Positions 1-9,545 of a DNA stretch of 64,000 nucleotides are shown here, one piece after another (the stretch's first letter is position 1; the number at the start of each line of letters is the position of its first letter). The DNA comes from BOG-908 sp963692875 (lineage in GTDB: Bacteria; Pseudomonadota; Alphaproteobacteria; Acetobacterales; Acetobacteraceae), in NCBI GenBank assembly GCA_965198755.1, contig OZ240673.1:558001-622000 (forward strand), read 5' to 3'. A model generated the notes under the pieces. It made no database searches. It saw only the letters and a list, made by a program, of their open reading frames with translations, and was not told where the DNA came from. The position numbers were made by a program, and so were the translations under genes.

Positions 1-451
1 TGACGAAGACGGTGCGGCCGAGCCGGGCGATGGTGCCGACGATTGGCCAGCCGGCCACGTCGTCCTTGGAGACGAAGCAGGCGCGCAGCGTGCCGCCGAT
101 CGCCGGGATGTCGAGCCAGGAGGCGTGGTTGCAGACGTAGATCAACGGACGGCTGCCAGGCTGGCGGCCGGTGGTCGGCGCCGCGCCGATCACCCGCACG
201 TGCAGCCCGATCAGCCGGGCCACGGTGTGCCAGTAGAACAGGGCGAACCCGACGCGCCCGGGCGCACGCAGCGTCAGCAGCACCGCCTGCACCACGCAGC
301 AGGGTGGGGTGAACAACGCTACCCAGAAGATGCGGCGGGCGGCACGCAGACGGCGCATGAGGTGGCGCTGCCGGGGCGGGGCTGCCTCCGGCGCGCCTGG
401 CGAGGGCACCGGCCGGATGCTGCCGCGGAGGATGGGGTTCAGGCGGGTCAT
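1..451 (-). CDS. 1-acyl-sn-glycerol-3-phosphate acyltransferase family protein (3' end outside window)
   Basis: Reading leftward from an ATG at 449-451, the first 150 codons show an arginine-rich N-terminus, a hydrophobic segment and then the acyltransferase motif NHASWLD (H-x4-D), followed by FVSKDDVAGWPIVG. This is the PlsC/LPLAT pattern: His and Asp of HX4D catalyse acyl transfer from acyl-ACP or acyl-CoA to lysophosphatidic acid at the inner membrane. The gene runs off the left edge, so roughly the C-terminal 40% is missing and the exact substrate cannot be judged. An IR-A repeat follows its start region, between it and the 3' end of uvrA. Confidence 0.85.
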   Translation of the reverse strand, partial: MTRLNPILRGSIRPVPSPGAPEAAPPRQRHLMRRLRAARRIFWVALFTPPCCVVQAVLLTLRAPGRVGFALFYWHTVARLIGLHVRVIGAAPTTGRQPGSRPLIYVCNHASWLDIPAIGGTLRACFVSKDDVAGWPIVGTIARLGRTVFV

Positions 452-526
452 GTTGGTCTGTAATCTGGGCCTGTGGTGGCGACGTTACGATGACGGGCGC
501 GTGACAGTTTGGCGACGAGGAAGGAA

Positions 527-652
527 GCAAGCAGTTCTTTTTTGAAAAAAGAACCAAAAAACTTTTGTTCCCTGGGTACTCGCTGCAGAAACCTCCGCGA
601 CAGCAGGACCAAAAGTTTTTTGCTGCTTTTTTTCAAAAAAGCAGGCCTTGCC
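527..652. repeat. IR-A element copy 1 (full)
   Basis: AT-rich nested palindrome: GCAAG end, left hairpin GTTCTTTTTTG/AAAAAAGAAC, asymmetric core ending CCGCGACAG, right hairpin GCTGCTTTTTTTC/AAAAAAGCAG, CCTTGC end. It lies against the 3' end of uvrA. The left and right hairpins differ in sequence but each is self-complementary. Confidence 0.9.
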
Positions 653-659
653 TAGCCTC

Positions 660-3518
<2,859 letters not shown>

Positions 3519-4163
3519 GCGGTTGGCACCTCGGAAGATGGGGTTCGGTCGAGCAGATGGTCGTGGGTCGGGGGAAGACGCGGGGCCGGCTTGGGCAGAG
3601 AAGATTAACCACCAAGTGCACCAAGAGCACCAAGAAGATTTCCTGAGACCTGCCTGTTACGGGGGTGGGTCGGGAAGCGTTTTCCGCAAGCGGTTCAGAC
3701 GCTGACTCCGGAGTCAAGCAAGGAAGGCAAGGCCTGCTTTTTTGAAAAAAAGCAGCAAAAAACTTTTGGTCCTGCTGTCGCGGAGGTTTCTGCAGCGCGC
3801 GCCCAGGGAACAAAAGTTTTTTGGTTCTTTTTCCAAAAAAGAACCGCTTGCCTTGCCTGCATCGTCACAAACCAGGCTCCTTGCGTGAAGGCTGCGTATC
3901 CAAGCGGCCGATGCCGTCGGGCTCACGAGGCTTGTCGCTACTCTTGGTGGTTGATCCTGAAAGCGACTCCGCCAGCGGACCCCTGCAGTACACTGCGACA
4001 GCACCGGCCAGGTAGACCACGCCGCCGCTGCCGGCAGGAACCTTACCAAACAGGTCCGGGCAACCTGGGCCACAACCGACGCGCAGGATGGTCAACGCCC
4101 TTGCCACAGGACGGCCCGGCGGGGGTAATAGGTGCAACAGAGCGCAACCAGAGGCAGGCGGAC
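3519..4163. other. uvrA-ssb divergent intergenic region
   Basis: 645 bp without a convincing gene. It contains IR-A copy 2 at 3726-3857 and otherwise ordinary GC-rich sequence. It must hold the promoters of uvrA (leftward) and ssb (rightward). I looked for the alphaproteobacterial LexA box (GTTC-N7-GTTC) and found no clear match. Confidence 0.6.
3726..3857. repeat. IR-A element copy 2 (full)
   Basis: Left end GGCAAGGCCTGC with hairpin GCTTTTTT/AAAAAAAGC; core CTGTCGCGGAGG...; right hairpin GGTTCTTTTT/AAAAAAGAACC and GCTTGCCTTGCC end. The two arms carry different hairpin alleles. Unlike most copies it lies in a divergent promoter region rather than after a stop codon. Confidence 0.9.
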
Positions 4164-4679
4164 ATGGCAGGCAGCGTTAACAAGGTGATCCTCATCGGCA
4201 ATCTGGGGAGGGACCCCGAGTCGCGCGTGATGCAGACCGGCGGCAAGGTGGTCTCCTTCTCCATCGCCACCAGCGAATCGTGGAACGACAAGAACAGCGG
4301 CGAGCGGCGCGAGAAGACGCAGTGGCACCGCATCGCCATCTTCAACGAGAAGCTGGGCGAGATCGCCGAGAAGTACCTGAAGAAGGGCTCGACCGTCTAC
4401 GTCGAGGGCTCGCTGGAAAGCCGCAAATACACCGACAAGGACGGCGTGGAGCGGGAGACCACCGAGGTGGTGCTGGCCCGGTTCCGCGGCGAGATGACGC
4501 TGCTGGGTGGGCGCAACAGCGAGGGCGGCAGCAGCTTCTCGGGCGACAGCGGGGGCTACGCACCGCGGACGCCGGCGGCGCGGCCGGCTTCGGCCAACAC
4601 GCGGCCGGGCGGCGGCGGGGGTGCGCCGAGCTGGGAGCCGCCGGGGGGGAGCGACCTGGATGACGAGATACCGTTCTGA
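4164..4679 (+). CDS. ssb: Single-stranded DNA-binding protein
   Basis: 171 aa. The N-terminal OB fold starts MAGSVNKVILIGNLGRDPE with the core WHRIAIFNEKLGEIAEKYL and VYVEGSLESRKY. A Gly/Ser/Pro-rich disordered linker follows, and the protein ends in the acidic tip DDEIPF that docks partner proteins. The tetramer coats ssDNA in replication, repair and recombination. I chose the ATG at 4164 because the conserved fold begins there; the frame is open further upstream but that extension is not family-like. The uvrA/ssb head-to-head arrangement is common in proteobacteria. Confidence 0.97.
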   Translation: MAGSVNKVILIGNLGRDPESRVMQTGGKVVSFSIATSESWNDKNSGERREKTQWHRIAIFNEKLGEIAEKYLKKGSTVYVEGSLESRKYTDKDGVERETTEVVLARFRGEMTLLGGRNSEGGSSFSGDSGGYAPRTPAARPASANTRPGGGGGAPSWEPPGGSDLDDEIPF

Positions 4680-4687
4680 GGGGGGGA

Positions 4688-4760
4688 GCAAGGCCGTTTT
4701 TTTTTGAAAAAAGAAGCAAAAAACTTTTGTTCCTTTGGGCCCGCTCCGGGGAGGTCTGCA
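4688..4760. repeat. IR-A element copy 3 (left half only)
   Basis: Begins GCAAGGCCG, then T9-GAAAAAAG-AAGC and CAAAAAACTTTTGTTCC. It shows part of the core (GAGGTCTGCAG) but no right arm before the next gene starts at 4815. A truncated or decayed copy placed just after ssb. Confidence 0.8.
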
Positions 4761-4814
4761 GTCTGGCCGGTCGGCAGCTTAGCGCGTGAGACAGGGTGGG
4801 AGGGATGCGGCCGC

Positions 4815-5951
4815 ATGCTTGCCGAGACGCTGAGCACGGACGCGGCGCCACGTCCGCGTTCGAAGAGCTTCAACCGTCAGGTGCACGGAGGACGCGGGCT
4901 TTTCTCCGCGATGGTGTTCGTGTTTCACGTCATCAATTCGGGCCTGCCCACCTTTGCGCCGCTGCTGACCCACGCCGCGCAGTTCAGCCTGCGCAACCTG
5001 CAATACGGCGTCGAGCTGTTCTTCTGCATCAGCGGCTTCGTCATCTGCGGCACGCTGCGCCGCTCGACCGGGCCGGCGGCGTTCATCGAAGACCGCGCGA
5101 TCCGCCTGCTGCCGGCGCTGTGGTGCACGATACTGGCCATCTCGGCGGCCAGCATCATCGCCGGCCTGCCAGGCTTCAGCCGCGGCGAGTTGCACGCGTT
5201 CCCCCTCTGGCTGGCGGCGAACCTGGCGGCGCTGCCCGGCATACTCCCGATCAAATTGATCCACCCCGCGGCCTGGACGCTCAGCTACGAGATGTGTTTC
5301 TACGCCACCTGTGCGGCCGCCTGGGCGCTGCGGCGGCGGATCGGGCTCGCACCGGTGCAGTGCCTGTTGCCGCTGGGCCTGCTGGCGCTGGCCTTCTATC
5401 CGCGCGGCGTGTTCTTCCTCTCCGGCGTGCTGGTGGCGCAGGGCTTGGTGGAGGTGCGCGCCATGCGCGTGCTGGGACGCCACCCGGCGGTCTGGCTGGT
5501 GGTGTTCCTGGCGTGCTGGCAGGAGATCCAGGAACAGCTCGACCCGCGGCAGTTGATCGAGACGCCGATGCTGCAGTGGAACGGCCTGGAGCTGGCGCTG
5601 GGCGCCGCGGCGTTCGTGTCCGTCACCATCTGTTTCTGGGGGATCGTCAACGGACACGGCGGCCTGAGCCGCATGTTGCTGACCAGGCCGATGCAGTTCA
5701 TGGGCACCATCAGCTACAGCTTCTATCTTTGGCACCCGATCGTCATGTCGTTGGTGAAGGCAGGCATGCGGCACTACGGCGTGGTGGCACGCGCGGGAGA
5801 GTGGTCGCAATTGAGCTTCCTCGTGCTGAGCCTGCCGCCGGCGCTGCTGCTCGGCTGGCTGAGCCAGCGTGTGCTCGAGCGCCAGGCGGGCATCTGGCTG
5901 CGGCATCTGTTGCACCACCGGCTGTCGTTCCAGGCTCGCGAAGTTGGCTGA
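4815..5951 (+). CDS. Acyltransferase family 3 (OafA/YrhL-type) membrane protein
   Basis: 378 aa from the ATG at 4815, with a GGGAGG ribosome-binding site about 11 nt upstream. The frame is open further 5' but that stretch is the half IR-A element. Features of acyltransferase family 3 are the opening FSAMVFVFHVINSGLPTF (the histidine of the usual R-x10-H motif), GVELFFCISGFVICG, and about ten hydrophobic helices, ending SYSFYLWHPIVMSL. Such enzymes O-acylate sugars of lipopolysaccharide, exopolysaccharide or Nod factors from the inner membrane. The next gene is an O-antigen-ligase-like protein, which fits a surface-polysaccharide role. The substrate cannot be read from sequence. Confidence 0.88.
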   Translation: MLAETLSTDAAPRPRSKSFNRQVHGGRGLFSAMVFVFHVINSGLPTFAPLLTHAAQFSLRNLQYGVELFFCISGFVICGTLRRSTGPAAFIEDRAIRLLPALWCTILAISAASIIAGLPGFSRGELHAFPLWLAANLAALPGILPIKLIHPAAWTLSYEMCFYATCAAAWALRRRIGLAPVQCLLPLGLLALAFYPRGVFFLSGVLVAQGLVEVRAMRVLGRHPAVWLVVFLACWQEIQEQLDPRQLIETPMLQWNGLELALGAAAFVSVTICFWGIVNGHGGLSRMLLTRPMQFMGTISYSFYLWHPIVMSLVKAGMRHYGVVARAGEWSQLSFLVLSLPPALLLGWLSQRVLERQAGIWLRHLLHHRLSFQAREVG

Positions 5952-6025
5952 GACAGCGATCTGCCGCGAGAGCCCGGGACGTTGGCTCTCTTGCGGCGTG
6001 TGGAGAGTAGGTTGGCGAAGAGAAA

Positions 6026-6156
6026 GCAAGGCCTGCTTTTTTGAAAAAAAGCAGCAAAAAACCTTTGGTCCTGCTGTCGCGGAGTTTCCCTCAGCGTGTA
6101 CTCCAGGAAACAAAAGTTTTTTGGTTCTTTTTTTCAAAAAAGAACCGCTTGCCTTG
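6026..6156. repeat. IR-A element copy 4 (full)
   Basis: GCAAGGCCTGC left end, hairpin GCTTTTTT/AAAAAAAGC, core CTGTCGCGGAG...ACTCC, right hairpin GGTTCTTTTTTTC/AAAAAAGAACC, GCTTGCCTTG end. Follows the acyltransferase gene. Confidence 0.9.
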
Positions 6157-6244
6157 TCGGCCTTCTAGTATGCCATCCTTCCCAGCGGCGAACCCGTTCG
6201 TGACCAACGCTTCGTCCGCGCTCCCCGAAAGCGCGGTAGCGAGT

Positions 6245-6279
6245 GCCTTGCTGGTCCTTTTCGGAAAAGCAGGCCTTTG
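6245..6279. repeat. IR-A-like remnant (one hairpin)
   Basis: CCTTGCTGGTCCTTTTCGG then AAAAGCAGGCCTTTG resembles a lone, decayed right hairpin of an IR-A element (CTTTTC/GGAAAAG, GCAGGCCTT end). It lies a few bases before the start codon at 6286. No other arm is visible. Confidence 0.45.
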
Positions 6280-6285
6280 TTCGAG

Positions 6286-7515
6286 ATGAACGTCCGCTGG
6301 TTCGTCATCGGCATCATGATGTGTGCCACCTTCCTGCAGCGGTTTGGCGTGCCGTTCGGCGGCGGCCAGCAGCTTTCCATCGCCGGCCCGATCGGTTTGG
6401 CTCTGGCCGGCTACGGCCTGGTGCAGGGCTCGATCGCCATCCACCGTCCCAGGCTGCTGATCTACGCCGGTATCCTGGTCACGTCCTGCCTCGGCGCGAT
6501 CAGCCTGGCGTTCGGCCACCCGCCGTTCAACGCGCAGGTGAGCTTCCCGTCCTACTTTCAGTTCCTCGGCATCACCGCGTTCCCGATCTTCGTGTTCGCG
6601 CAACGCATGGACGAGGACGCGTTCTTCCGCCTGGTGAACACCTTCATCATCGCCATCGCCATCTGCGGCATCGTGCAGTTCGCGGCACAGTTCGTCGGCG
6701 TGCAGGTGTTCAGCTTCAAGGATTACGTGCCGGACAGCCTGCTGTTCGAGAGCGGCTACAACCTCAAGATCGACTTCGGCATCGGCAGCCTGCTCAAATC
6801 AAACGGGTTCTTTCTGGTCGAGCCGTCGGTGATGTCGCAGTTCATGGCCATGGGCATCATCATCGAGGTGCTGTATTTCCGCCGGCTCGTGTGGCTGGGC
6901 GTGCTGGGCCTGGCGCTGGTGCTGGCGGAGTCCGGCACCGGCATATTGGTGCTGGCCGCGTTCGTGGTTGCGGTGGCTTTGCGGCTGGGGCTACGCGGCG
7001 TGTTGCTGGCGGGGCTGATGCTGGTGTTCGCCGGCGTGCTGGCCGGCGTGGTCAGCCTGCTGGTGCCGGAAGTGGCCGACATCGCGCAGGGCAGGCTCGG
7101 CGAGTTCAACACGCAAGGCACCAGCGGGCACGATCGGTTCATCGCGCCGTTCTGGGTTCTGGGTGACGTCATCCGTGAATATCCGCAGGTAAACCTGTTC
7201 GGCATGGGCGCCGGCACCTCGCAGAACCTGACGGTTCCCTACGAATACTCGATGAACACGCCGATCAAGATCTGGCTGGAATACGGCATTCCCGCGCTGG
7301 TGCTGTATGTGAGCCTGTTCGTGTTCGCTGATCGCACGCCGCGGCAGAGCGTGTTGATGGTGCCGGCGCTGGTGCTGCTGCTGTTCACCGGCGGCTATCA
7401 GCAGTTCGGCTCGATCGTCTACTTCATCGCGATGCTGATCTGCACGGCGCGGTTGCAGCCGTCGCTGAACCTGGGCGCTCTGCGCGCGGGGATGGAACTG
7501 GCGGTGGCAAAGTAA
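6286..7515 (+). CDS. O-antigen ligase/polymerase-like polytopic membrane protein
   Basis: 409 aa from the ATG at 6286; a TTG three codons upstream is also possible. About ten to twelve hydrophobic helices are visible, with a long non-membrane loop around residues 265-330 containing GEFNTQGTSGHDRFIAPFWVLG and NLFGMGAGTSQN. That layout matches WaaL/Wzy-like enzymes, which polymerise or ligate undecaprenyl-linked glycans on the periplasmic face. The preceding acyltransferase supports a cell-surface-glycan role. No glycosyltransferase genes are nearby, so which glycan is unknown. The TAA stop at 7513-7515 is part of the following IR-A element. Confidence 0.75.
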   Translation: MNVRWFVIGIMMCATFLQRFGVPFGGGQQLSIAGPIGLALAGYGLVQGSIAIHRPRLLIYAGILVTSCLGAISLAFGHPPFNAQVSFPSYFQFLGITAFPIFVFAQRMDEDAFFRLVNTFIIAIAICGIVQFAAQFVGVQVFSFKDYVPDSLLFESGYNLKIDFGIGSLLKSNGFFLVEPSVMSQFMAMGIIIEVLYFRRLVWLGVLGLALVLAESGTGILVLAAFVVAVALRLGLRGVLLAGLMLVFAGVLAGVVSLLVPEVADIAQGRLGEFNTQGTSGHDRFIAPFWVLGDVIREYPQVNLFGMGAGTSQNLTVPYEYSMNTPIKIWLEYGIPALVLYVSLFVFADRTPRQSVLMVPALVLLLFTGGYQQFGSIVYFIAMLICTARLQPSLNLGALRAGMELAVAK

Positions 7516-7646
7516 GCAAGGCCTTCTTTTTTGAAAAAAAGAAGCAAAAAACTTTTATCACTGCTGTCGCGGACATTTCCTCAGACGAGTACTCAGAGAC
7601 CAAAAGTTTTTTGGTTTTTTTTCAAAAAAGAACCGCTTGCTTGCTT
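7513..7646. repeat. IR-A element copy 5 (full)
   Basis: TAAGCAAGGCC start, which overlaps the preceding stop codon. Left hairpin CTTCTTTTTTG/AAAAAAAGAAG, core CTGTCGCGGAC..., right arm GGTTTTTTTTC/AAAAAAGAACC and GCTTGCTTGC end. Confidence 0.9.
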
Positions 7647-7667
7647 ACTCACTGGGAGGAAGTGCCG

Positions 7668-7859
7668 ATGGTTTCACTACGCTGGCTAGCCCTGTTGCCG
7701 CCCGCCGCCATGCTCGCCGGCTTGGTGTTCTTCAACCGCAGCACGCCGCTGGTGCTCGGCATGCCGCTGCTGCTGGCCTGGATGGTGGGAAGCGTGGTGC
7801 TGTCGGCGGCCGTGATGGCGGTGATCTACGTGACCGATCCCGCGAACAGGGAGCCCTGA
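7668..7859 (+). CDS. DUF3311-type small membrane protein, symporter partner
   Basis: 63 aa with two hydrophobic helices: LALLPPAAMLAGLVFF, then a Pro/Leu-rich turn PLVLGMPLLLAWMVGS leading into VVLSAAVMAVIYV. It ends TDPANREP. A strong ribosome-binding site GGGAGGA sits 7 nt before the ATG. The pattern (N...TPLVLGMP...W) and the position directly before a sodium:solute symporter are those of DUF3311 proteins, small subunits regularly paired with SSS transporters. The stop codon TGA at 7857-7859 overlaps the probable CTG start of the symporter, implying translational coupling. Confidence 0.85.
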   Translation: MVSLRWLALLPPAAMLAGLVFFNRSTPLVLGMPLLLAWMVGSVVLSAAVMAVIYVTDPANREP

Positions 7860-9349
7860 GCCTGGCGCTCGCGATCATCGGGCTGGGCGTGCTGCTGGCG
7901 CTCGGGCTGGGCCTGCTGGCGCGCACCGGCCGAGAGATGAGCCTGGAGCAGTGGACGGTCGGCGGCCGCGGTTTCGGCACCATGCTGGTGTTCCTGCTGA
8001 TGGCCGGTGAGATCTACACCACCTTCACCTTTCTGGGCGGCAGCGGCTGGGCCTACGGGCGCGGCGGGCCGGCCTATTACATCCTGTGCTACGGCGCGCT
8101 GGCCTATGTCAGTTCCTACTGGCTGCTGCCGCCGATCTGGCGTTACGCGAAGGCGGAGGGGCTGTTCTCGCAACCCGACTTCTTCGCCCGCAAATACAAA
8201 AGCCCGGCGCTGGGCGTGGTGGTGGCGCTGGTGGGCGTGGTGGCACTGGTGCCCTACATGGTGCTGCAGTTGAAGGGGCTGGAGATCATCGTCTCGATTG
8301 CATCAGGCGGGGCGGTCTCGCCGGCGCTGGCGGTGTGGGTGGGCGTGCTGGTGGTTGTCGTCTACGCCAGCGTGTCCGGCGTGCGTGGCAGCGCCTGGAC
8401 GGCGGCGGCGAAGGACGTGGCGATCCTGGCGGTGGTGCTGTTCCTGGGCATCTACTTTCCGCTGCACGACTACGGCGGGCTGGCGCCGATGTTCCGCGCC
8501 ATCGAGGCGGCCAGGCCAGGCTTCGCTGCGCTGCCGGCGCACGGGCAGGGGGCAGTGTGGTTCGCGTCCACCGTGCTGCTGACGGCGGTGGGCTTCTTCA
8601 TGTGGCCGCACTCCTTCGCGTCCGCCTACACCGCGCAGGACGAGCGTGTGTTCCGCCGCAACGCGGTCATCCTGCCGCTGTACCAGCTGATCCTGTTGCT
8701 GGTGTTCTTCGTGGGGTTCGCGGCCATCCTGCGCGTGCCGGGGCTGCACGGGCCTGACGTCGACTTGGCGCTGATGCGGCTGTCGGTGCAGTCGTTTCCG
8801 TCGTGGTTCGTGGGCGTTATCGGCGCGGTGGGCGTGCTGACGGCGCTGGTGCCGGGGTCGCTCATCCTGATCGCGGCGGCGACGCTGGTGGCCAACAACC
8901 TGTACCGGCCGCTGCGGCCGGCTGCCACGGAGGCGGAGGTCTCGCTACTGGCGCGTGGGCTGGTGCCGGTGGTGGGGCTGGTGGCGGTGTATTTTACCCT
9001 GCGCGGCGGGGCCACCATCGTGCAGCTGCTGCTGATGGGCTACGCGCTGGCGACGCAGCTTTTCCCGGCGCTGCTCATGAGCCTGGCGCGGCGACAACGA
9101 GTGAGTGCGAACGGCGCCATGGCGGGGATAGCAGCTGGCGTGCTGGTAGTGGCAGTGATGATGGCGGAGAGTGTCACCATGGCGGACCTGGCGCCCTGGT
9201 TGCCGTTCGGGTTGACGGATCTGAATGTTGGAGTGGTGGCGTTGGCACTCAACGTGGGGGTGATGGCTGCGGTGAGTTGGGCAAGACCAGGGGCTCTGCC
9301 CCTGGACCCCGCTGGGGCCAGTCGGCCCCAGACCCCGGCTTCGCCCTAG
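7856..9349 (+). CDS. Sodium:solute symporter family transporter
   Basis: About 497 aa and 12-13 transmembrane helices, with SSS hallmarks such as RTGREMSLEQWTVGGRGFG, GEIYTTFTFLGGSGWAYGRG and a hydrophobic core. It would take up an organic acid or similar solute with Na+. The start is inferred: no ATG is in frame near the 5' end, and a CTG at 7856 overlaps the upstream TGA in the sequence CTGA. A GTG at 7889 is the alternative. The C-terminus is unusual: the last ~20 residues (GALPLDPAGASRPQTPASP) and the TAG lie inside IR-B element 1, so the element has replaced the natural end of the gene. Confidence 0.85.
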   Translation: MSLALAIIGLGVLLALGLGLLARTGREMSLEQWTVGGRGFGTMLVFLLMAGEIYTTFTFLGGSGWAYGRGGPAYYILCYGALAYVSSYWLLPPIWRYAKAEGLFSQPDFFARKYKSPALGVVVALVGVVALVPYMVLQLKGLEIIVSIASGGAVSPALAVWVGVLVVVVYASVSGVRGSAWTAAAKDVAILAVVLFLGIYFPLHDYGGLAPMFRAIEAARPGFAALPAHGQGAVWFASTVLLTAVGFFMWPHSFASAYTAQDERVFRRNAVILPLYQLILLLVFFVGFAAILRVPGLHGPDVDLALMRLSVQSFPSWFVGVIGAVGVLTALVPGSLILIAAATLVANNLYRPLRPAATEAEVSLLARGLVPVVGLVAVYFTLRGGATIVQLLLMGYALATQLFPALLMSLARRQRVSANGAMAGIAAGVLVVAVMMAESVTMADLAPWLPFGLTDLNVGVVALALNVGVMAAVSWARPGALPLDPAGASRPQTPASP

Positions 9350-9485
9350 GGGTTTTCAGAGAGGGGCCGCACGTGTCTTGGCCTCAGCGTTGTTGGCCCC
9401 TCTCTGAAAACCCCTTAAGCAAACCAGGTTCTAAGGACGACTGTCCTTAGCGGGGTCCAGGGGCAGAGCCCCTGGCCTTGCCCAA
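9277..9485. repeat. IR-B element copy 1 (GC-rich nested palindrome)
   Basis: Outer arms 9277-9313 and 9449-9485 are complementary over 37 nt with one mismatch, and each contains a small hairpin (CCAGGGG-CTCTG-CCCCTGG). Inside lie a hairpin CTGGGGCC/GGCCCCAG, a perfect 21-bp stem (9348-9368 with 9395-9415) around a 26-nt loop, and a hairpin TAAGGAC/GTCCTTA. The ends carry GGGCAAG...CTTGCCC. The left half is translated as the symporter C-terminus. Confidence 0.92.
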
Positions 9486-9545
9486 GTTTGGCACAGCCCT
9501 CGCCCCCATGTAGAAAGCACCAACTTTCCCCGCGAGCACGCACCC

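Noticed and set aside
3519..4163. LexA box between uvrA and ssb
   Set aside because: I searched for GTTC-N7-GTTC or its complement; the only GTTC/GAAC pairs are parts of the IR-A hairpin with wrong spacing.
4704..4814. N-terminal extension of the acyltransferase from 4704
   Set aside because: That part is translated IR-A half-element; the ATG at 4815 has a ribosome-binding site and family-like sequence follows.
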